This document shows positions 57,252 through 64,000 of a stretch of DNA of 64,000 nt, in pieces. The notes below the pieces were generated by a model. It did no database searches, was not told the DNA's origin, and worked only from the letters and a program-made list of their open reading frames with translations. The stretch lies in contig JAIQDT010002819.1 in NCBI GenBank assembly GCA_021521415.1, positions 186,001 to 250,000 on the forward strand, given 5' to 3'. Positions within the stretch are counted from its first letter, which is position 1. Every line of letters begins with the position of its first letter. The stretch is from Bidens hawaiensis. Its lineage: Eukaryota > Streptophyta > Magnoliopsida > Asterales > Asteraceae. Position numbers and translations under genes: made by a program.

Positions 57252-59148
57252 TTCTGTACCTACTCCTACAACCACCTCTACTGCCACAAACATACCTTTA
57301 TCATCCCACCCATTGCTTCACCTATTGCTCACTCCTCTGATGATCAAAGTGCACATAGTGATCCATCACTTTCAACACATAATGGCATTTCTTCATCACC
57401 TTTATCACCTAATTCATCAAACACATCATCTTCATCTCTTTCTTCACCTATCTAAGACATTAATACTTTGTCTTCTTCACAACCCACAAACTACCACCCT
57501 CCCAAACCCATTACTCGTTCTAAACCAAAACCAAATTCTCGTTATCATAATTCAGATTTTGTTCCATACACCAACACACCCTATGTTCCCACTGAACCAC
57601 CAACTATTTCTCATGCATTAAAACACCCATCTTAGTGTCGAGCCATGCAGGAAGAGTTTGATGCTCTTGAAGGAATTCACACTTGGACTCTAGTCCCATT
57701 TACACTTACTCCCAACCTTGTCGGTTGCAAATGGGTCTATCGAACTAAGTTTAAACCCGATGGTTCAGTTGACCGATTAAAAGCATGTTTAGTTGCCAAA
57801 GGCTTCACTCAACGGTTGGGATCGATTACATAGAAACTTTTAGTCCGGTTATCAAACCCGCAACTCTTCGTCTTATACTCTCCCTAGCCATTTCTCACGG
57901 CTGGTCCTTGCGCCAACTCGGCATTAATAATGCTTGTCTTCAAGGCACATTAAATGAAGAAGTTTTCATGGCTCAACCTTTGGGTTTTATCAACCCATAT
58001 TTTCCTACTCATGTATGCAAATTAAACAAAGCAATCTATGGTCTTAGACAAGCCTCTCGTGCCTGGTACGACGAACTAAAATCCTTTCTTTTTTCTCATG
58101 GTTTTAAATCAACAATCTCATATTCTTCTCTTTTTACCCTTACGGTCGGCTCCATTCCTATATACATTCTTGTTTATGTCGATGACATTATCATTACAGG
58201 TCCATACACCACTCTCATCTCTCAATTTATCAATCTCTTATCTGCCAAATTTTCTTTAAAAGATCTCGGTCCTTTATCTTACTTTCTTGGTGTTGAGGTC
58301 TTACCTCATCCACATGGAATACTTCTTTCTCAAAAGAAGTATATTTCTGACATCCTTCACAAAGCAAATATGAGTGATTGCAATTCCATCTCCACACCGA
58401 TCACATGCTCTAAACCGCTAACATTGCACGGTGGAATTTCTCATCCTAATCTAACAGAGTATCGAACTCTTGTAGGAGCCTTACAATATTTATCTCTTAC
58501 TAGACCGGGTGTAGCCTTCACAGTTAACCGGTTGTCCCAATTCATGCATGCCCCAGCATCACAACATTAGCATCACAACATTGGTCAGCCTTGAAACGGC
58601 TCCTACACCATCTACAAGGCACTTTGCATCATGGTATACTCCTTTGTAAAAGTTCACCTCTACACTTACATGCTTTCACAGACGCGGATTGGGTTGGTGA
58701 TAAGGATAATTACAGAATTACCACGGGTTATGTAGTGTATCTCGGTGCCAATCCAATTTCATGGAGCTCTAAATGTCAAAGTACCTTGGCCGGCAGCTCA
58801 ACAGAGACCGAATTTAGAGCAGTTGCTTCTACCACAACAGAAGTACAATGGACAATGTCACTACCATCTGAGCTTGGTTTTCACTCTTCCATTGTTCCTA
58901 CCATTTACTATGATAATCTCAGTGCTACTATTTACTCGACACATCCAGTTTTTCATTCTCGTATGAAACACTTAGCATTGGATTTCCATTTTGTACAAGA
59001 AAAGGTTCAGACCGGTTCCTTACGAGCTAACCACATCTCCGGAGATGACACTCGCTGACGTTCTCACTAAGCCATTATTACGACCACGGTTCCATTTACT
59101 TATTTCCAAGATTGGTCTCACATCTGGACCGTCCATCTTGCGGGGGAA

Positions 59149-59370
59149 TGTTAAGGAATGAAAATATCACGCCTTGTTATACCACCATTTACTTGTATAT
59201 TTAAGTTTGAATATGTTCATGCTTATCTCTAACTTAGTTAAGAATAGGTTGTTGAGTTTAGCTTGTATAGCTCCAGTTTTATCTCATGTAAATCAATATA
59301 TTTATACCCCTTTCAGTAATAGAAACAATAAGTTTTTCCTTTCTATTATAATCTCTGTATTACATTTATA
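59149..59370 (+). repeat. 3' LTR of the outer copia
   Basis: It is the partner of 43294-43515, about 91% identical by eye. The last bases are ttata where the 5' copy has ttaca. The polypurine tract gcgggggaa precedes it, and the target copy cttca follows at 59371. Confidence 0.92.
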
Positions 59371-59375
59371 CTTCA

Positions 59376-59949
59376 AAGTTATATCTAACTAATGTGATAA
59401 AATATATACATATGTAAAAAAACTTAGCATCACATATTATTGACCATAAATGATGATACATAAAGTAAAATTTAATGCACGAATGATGATTGTTGCTACG
59501 AGACTTATTACCTAAAAGCTAAAGTATCAAAGTTGTGCAAGAGAGCGACTCATCCAGTTCAGATGCGCCTTGTTGGTGATTCGACTTCATTTCTCATCTT
59601 CTCAGACTCATAAGATGCAAAAAATAGCACATGAGTCTCGTCACGGGCAGAAGGGATTTCTCCTTGTGACCGCCCTCTGGTGCGAGAATAAGTATATGTA
59701 TGTAGAGAATAAAAATGAGCAAAGGATATTATGCATAAAAGTATATAGCATAGAATGTGATTATCTTTACCTTGAGATGAGGGTGGGACTTACGTAATTT
59801 TTTGTGTAATTAGGTGGGTTAGGAAATTGTTAAGTGCTTGTAGGTGGGTTTCTAAAAAACAGGCACAAATAGGTAGTTCGCTTTTTGAACAAGCGAACTC
59901 AAACCAATTTTCATAACCAACAAATGATATGGCACATTGGAACTCGCAT
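59376..59949. other. Intergenic DNA
   Basis: No gene recognised. A 9-bp hairpin AGTTCGCTT/AAGCGAACT (59875-59899) contains words also found in the neighbouring foldback element, so that element may reach further left than I have drawn it. Confidence 0.45.
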
Positions 59950-61005
59950 ATGTACTTGAGATTTTTAGTCCGTTCACCTGTCAAGCGGACTTGTATAATT
60001 CGCTTCTTGAACAAGCAAACTCTAGAATAAAAAAAGAGAGTCTCAAATTGAGAATGGATTATAAAAGGAGAAAATTTTGAAAATACCATTTTCAGAAATC
60101 GGTTTCAAGTTTTACCCTTTATTTGCGAACCGTCCATCACAAACAACTCGGGAGGACTAGATTCTTAGAGTCAACTAGTATTTTACAAAACTGGTTGAGA
60201 CGACTATTTTAGGCTAAGAAAATAGCCGGGATGAGTATTTTGTAACACTAGCTGGTCAGCATGATAATTTTAGGTAAAAATAGATAGGACGAATTTTTTT
60301 ATGAATTTTTTGATATATTTCTAAATGTTATATTATTATATTTAATTTTACTTATAATTATTTTTTCTTTTATAACTTTAAAAATGTAAAGTTTTATAAA
60401 ATTTAAAATACACCATTGAGACGTGTTTTTTTAATATACACGTTGACATAAATTTTATTAAAAACCTAGTGGGTCAAATTTGTATTAAAGTTCGTTTGAC
60501 ACGTTTGGTTTTAACTAAAATTTTGTTAGCGCGTAGATAAAAAAAGGCACACCTCAACGATGTATTTGGAATTTTGTACAATTTTATATTTGAAAAGTTA
60601 TAAAATAAAAACTATTTATGAGTAAAATTAAATATAACAATATAATATTCAAAAAAGAACAAAAAGTTTCATAAAAAACTCATCTCAACTATTTTTTACC
60701 TAAAATAGTCGTTCCAAACAGTTTAGTGCTACAAAATACTCGTCCCGTCAATTTTCTTAGCCTAAAATAGTTGTCCTGACTAGTTTTGTAAAATACTCGT
60801 TGACTCTTGTTTGTGGTGGGTATTTCGAGAATACTTTCAAAAGTTTGGGTAAAAGTCAAAACCCATTTTGGAAAATGAATTTTCCCATTATACAAGTCCT
60901 TTTGCTAACTATTTTGGTCTTTTGCTAGAGTTTGCTTTTTCAATAAGTGGATTATACAAGTCCGCTTGACACGTGAGTAGACTAGGAATCTTAAATAAAG
61001 GGTTT
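59950..61005. mobile_element. Large foldback element, ~500-bp inverted arms
   Basis: The left arm (from about 59950 through gtcaagcggacttgtataat, gcaaactctag, gagtcaactagtattttac, gactattttaggctaag) is mirrored by the right arm down to gtccgcttgacacgtgagtag near 60985. The arms meet at about 60480, where tacaccattgagacgtg pairs with its imperfect complement at 60550-60570. Within each arm a unit containing tattttaggctaagaaaat or ttttaggtaaaaa is repeated. There is no coding sequence. The type resembles long-TIR MULE or foldback elements, but the target duplication was not read. Confidence 0.72.
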
Positions 61006-61631
61006 AATTAAGACAACATAGTTTCTCCAAAATTATGCAATGGAACCCATATCATGTGTTACGTAAATGATGATGCACAAATAAAAATGAATTAATACAC
61101 TATGCTAACTATAGTATATATGCATACGTACGTAATTGTTTTTCCATCAACACGTACACAAAGATATAGGAAAAGGGGACACGTGTAGAAATCTCCCAGG
61201 GTTCCGCGTTAACGAACATTAATCATCGACATGCATGCATGCAGTTTGTTTGTTTGTTAAAATTAACAAAACAAAACGACGATCAAAATTAGAGGCGCAT
61301 TTGTACGTTATCTGGTGTCCTCTCGATCATTCATGCCCCCATGAATCACCAACATGCATGCCGTTTCTGGAATCAATTTATTTAAGTAATTAATCGTAAT
61401 TGGGATTTCATTTACGAATGCCTGATTCTGCAGGTAATGTGTTTGATCAAGTGTCTCAATGACTTTCGTAAATATATCTCGAATGCTGATTCATGGGGTT
61501 TGCTTTTTTTAGATTGCGGTTGTCGTAGATTGGATTGCTTTGTGGTGATTGATTTCATTTGATTTGATTTGATTTGAATTGATTCTTTCCTGGGTTTGCA
61601 AAAATTTGTGAACTTTGGGAAGTAGAAGAAA
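61006..61631 (+). promoter_or_regulatory. Fimbrin promoter and 5' UTR, with G-box and RY motifs and a likely 5' UTR intron
   Basis: ACACGTGT (61189-61196) is a G-box/ABRE core. catgcatgcatgca (61230-61243) is a triple RY motif, with another catgcatgc near 61353. A donor CAG|GTAATG at 61433/61434 and an acceptor tttttttag ending at 61512 would define a 79-bp 5' UTR intron just before the start codon. A short (ATTTG)n-like tract lies at 61548-61580. Confidence 0.45.
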
Positions 61632-64000
61632 ATGTCTAGATTTGAGGGTATTCGTGTTTCCGATCAATCTATTCAGAGTCAATTCTCCCAGGCTCAACTT
61701 CGCAACCTTAAATCCAGGGTACGTATGTAATCATATTATTATTCATGCCCTTCAATTCCTTCCTATACCAAATACATGTCCCAGTAGGAAATAACATGTT
61801 ACATGATTACCAGTGTGTCTGCATGGGCACCTTTCTAATATATATATGCGCACACTCCTTTTTGAAATATGTAGTTATGTATATATATTTTAATCATTAG
61901 CCATCTTTATCATTTTAATTTATTTAACCTAAACTAAGAATTGTGAAATAAGTCCGTTCAAACCGTCAAAACCAAGCCGATAAAGTATCGTAAGCCTAGT
62001 CGAGACCTTAACTAACGGTTTGGCCCCAAAACTTTGTCAAAATGGCCGAATTGAACCGTCAACATCGCTGGTTTCATCACTAGCTAGCTTTCCACTCTCC
62101 CTAATGTTGAATTTTACTTGACTTTATCATTTTCAATCCCATGTTTGACATATAAGTCATGTTTGTTTGGTCGATGTGTAGTTTCTACATATAAAGAAGG
62201 CAAATGGTCAAGTTACCATTGGTGACTTGCCACCATTGCTTTCCAAGTTGAAGCCGTTCAATGTAATATTCAAGGAGGACGAAATAAGGGAAATATTATG
62301 TGAGCCTGGTATAGACGAAGGCACCAAACTCGATTTTGATGGGTTTCTTAAGGTAATTTTGCTATTAAGTTAATTTATTTATATTAATTTAGGTTGTTTT
62401 TTATTTTGAACAACAATTCCTAGCTTTTCCTAGGATAAATACACCATAGCCTACACCCTACAAGATTTGAACCTTAACCATTTTTGTGGACATATCACCA
62501 TGATGTCGCCTTGGGGACACTAATTTAGGTTATTTAGCGCTTTCGGTTTGTAACCACTTTTATTTAATTAGATGTAAAATGGAAACCCTTTTACATTTTC
62601 TTTCATATTTTACAACCAAGTTACATTTTAATACCTAACCGGTAGTACGCCATTTTTTTCCGTTCATTTTCAAAATTGTTAACGTGACATATTATCGGTC
62701 ATTTTAGTGCCAAGTATATGTCATGTGGCATATGTTGTGAAATTTGTTTGACTTAATCGGGTTGTTCACTTGTGAAACTGCCAGCTGGTAAACTATTTGG
62801 CAAAACAAAGAAGCTGTTAGGAAATTAAGGGTTGAATAATTTAAGCGCAGTTTAGTCTTTTGGTTAGTTAGGTAATTTATTTTATTTCGATTTATTCTAT
62901 TTTCGCTTAAGTTTACTTCTGGAGTTGTATTTTAGCATTAACATGTTGAGACTTTCTTGAGTTTCCTATATAAGTTGATTTAGGGTATCTTGTTTTTCAA
63001 GTTTGAGTCTATTATTTAATGGGCCATGGACTGATCATGGACTGGAGGCTATGGCTTTCTAAGTTAATCCCAGTTTTCATCTTTGATAAACTTCGCGTCG
63101 AGCAACTGTTCTTGTTATTTCAGTTTTGTTTGTGCCTAATATAAAGTTGGTTGTTTAACTTATAAAAAATGTAAATTTCATTTCTATTCTGTGCAGTTTG
63201 CCTTTTGAATAGCTGCAAGTTTTTTTTTCTTTGGATCAACTTTTAAGCAACTGAATTATACGTGCAGGCTTACCTAAATTTACAAGCTCAAGCTACTAAA
63301 AAAATAGGAAATTCGAAGAACGCGTCTTCTTTTCTCCAAAAGTCCACAACAGTACACACTGTGCAGAATTCTGAGAAAGAAGTTTATGTTGCTCATATTA
63401 ATAGCTATCTAAGAGACGATCCATTTATGAAGCAGTTTCTTCCTATTGATCCATCCACCAATCAACTGTATGAGCTTGTTAAAGACGGAGTTCTTCTATG
63501 GTATTTAATCAGGGTCTGCTGTTGTACTCTGCTTTCTCATGCCCTTTAGGAGCCAACTGGTTTTTGGTAGTTTTTATATGAGAGTAAATTGATAAAAATA
63601 GCTATATTAGTCCAATAGCTTAAAGATTATTTTTTCTGACCCTGATCTTTCATTCTCATTGCAAGCAAGTCCAGTCCACCAACACCGTCCAACTTTTAAA
63701 AAACGACTAAATTACCCTTGGACTGAAATGGGACCAACCCGCTTATCAGTTCAAGTGTGTTTTGGTCATTTTGGGAAAAAAAATAACGATGGTGTTAGTG
63801 GACTTGACTTAATTGCAAAGAGAATGAAAGATCAGGGACCCACAAAGCAAGTTTTAAACAACTGGATTGTAATAGCTACTTTTGACAAGCCACAAGGACG
63901 AAAACTGCAATTTGCTCTTTTGTATATTATTATTGTTATTATCATATCTTATTTTGGTTTTAATGCAGTAAACTTATTAATCTCGCGGTGCCCAACACAA
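61632..64000 (+). CDS. FIM: Fimbrin (plant actin-bundling protein), 5' exons, runs off the window
   Basis: Exons are 61632-61718, 62182-62352, 63268-63500 and 63969 onward. Introns are GT-AG with consistent phase, and 127 codons are visible. The N-terminus ([29 protein letters not shown]) and the EF-hand-like region ([25 protein letters not shown]) match plant fimbrins. The spacer with [17 protein letters not shown] sequence follows, then the start of the first calponin-homology domain ([32 protein letters not shown]). Fimbrins have four CH domains in two actin-binding units and cross-link actin filaments in the cytoplasm. Only the beginning of the first unit is in the window. The ATG chosen is the first after the 5' UTR intron acceptor and matches the family start. 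No disruption is seen. Confidence 0.93.

Larger units (their letters stand above)
52126..59148 (+). pseudogene. Outer copia gag-pol, fragmented by decay and insertions
   Basis: The gag start at 52126 (MAESNSIVINSSMKDLT) continues with SNYLAWKTQVEALL and, after stops near 52318, with AWQILAKTYASPSRGHIKQFKYRLKQL. A TRIM-like insertion splits gag at 52824-54867. A zinc knuckle (CQWCHQKGHSFANC) follows near 55000. Protease FDSGASHHVSNDLS is at 55160, and integrase WHHRFGHP..CNSCHINK with HTDE-core remnants VYDNGGEYVK runs to 56430. The solo LTR sits at 56496-57251. RT resumes at 57645 ([13 protein letters not shown]), shifts frame near 57815 and has YVDDIIITG at about 58180. RNase H (TDADWVGDKDN, STETEFRA) starts after a 14-bp tandem duplication at 58555-58582. 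The pol end ([10 protein letters not shown]) is in another frame from about 59040. It is not functional. Confidence 0.93.
43294..59370 (+). mobile_element. Outer Ty1/copia element, split by three later insertions, TSD cttca
   Basis: LTRs of 222 bp lie at 43294-43515 and 59149-59370, flanked by cttca at 43289-43293 and 59371-59375. By hand count about 19 of 222 LTR positions differ, so this insertion is old. A tRNA-Met primer site starts at 43516, and a polypurine tract (gcgggggaa, 59140-59148) precedes the 3' LTR. Its own DNA is 43294-43531, 52038-52823, 54873-56495 and 57257-59370. The other segments are the nested young copia, a TRIM-like element and a solo LTR. Short LTRs with an SxSWSSK-type RNase H suggest an Ale-like lineage (inference). 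Confidence 0.92.

Overview
This is plant nuclear DNA. Two host genes are recognised by homology and have clean GT-AG introns: a RhoGDI gene (30850-32585, five coding exons) and the 5' part of a fimbrin gene (61632 to the window end). A third likely host gene is a two-exon defensin-like peptide gene (21129-21562, minus). Almost everything else is transposable element. The gene structures, the chromovirus with a tRNA-iMet primer site and the Helitron carrying an RPA-like gene point to a eudicot. The style of the repeats reminds me of Asteraceae, but that is an impression and not proven here.

Layout. 1-7527: a non-autonomous Ty3 (Tekay-related) element with LTRs of about 3.1 kb and no protein domains; its 3' LTR carries a MITE and two tRNA-like T-arms. 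7528-18154: a full-length Tekay-type Ty3 chromovirus on the minus strand, broken by three stops and one frameshift. 18155-19988: a truncated copia pol joined directly to that LTR, then an LTR remnant. 21.1-21.8 kb: the defensin-like gene with a duplicated promoter. 24.3-26.4 kb: a Tourist-like MITE and a PIF/Harbinger transposase remnant. 29.5-32.6 kb: RhoGDI. 35.3-43.0 kb: a decayed Helitron with a Rep/helicase pseudogene (interrupted by a SINE-like insertion with a 17-bp target duplication) and a multi-exon RPA-like gene. 43294-59370: an old copia element (222-bp LTRs, TSD cttca) that received three later insertions: a young copia with an uninterrupted 1346-codon gag-pol (43532-52032, TSD aaagg), a small TRIM/LARD-like element (52824-54867, TSD gaaac) and a solo LTR (56496-57251, TSD ttctg). 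59950-61005: a 1-kb foldback element. 61006-64000: fimbrin promoter and first exons.

The most unusual signal is RNA structure in the retroelements. In the young copia, the LTR, leader and trailer are strings of near-perfect hairpins. One set of four shares a loop containing GGTCACC but has unrelated, fully complementary stems. A second set repeats ATGG or ATTGG loops. Separately, both Ty3 elements carry leader arrays of a 14-nt hairpin whose stem changes in a compensatory way (CATG/CATG, CGTG/CACG, CACG/CGTG, TATG/CATA) around a GTGATA-type loop. I know of no described function for either system. They are the best candidates here for undescribed packaging, dimerisation or translation signals. 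All structures were found by eye and need folding and comparative tests.
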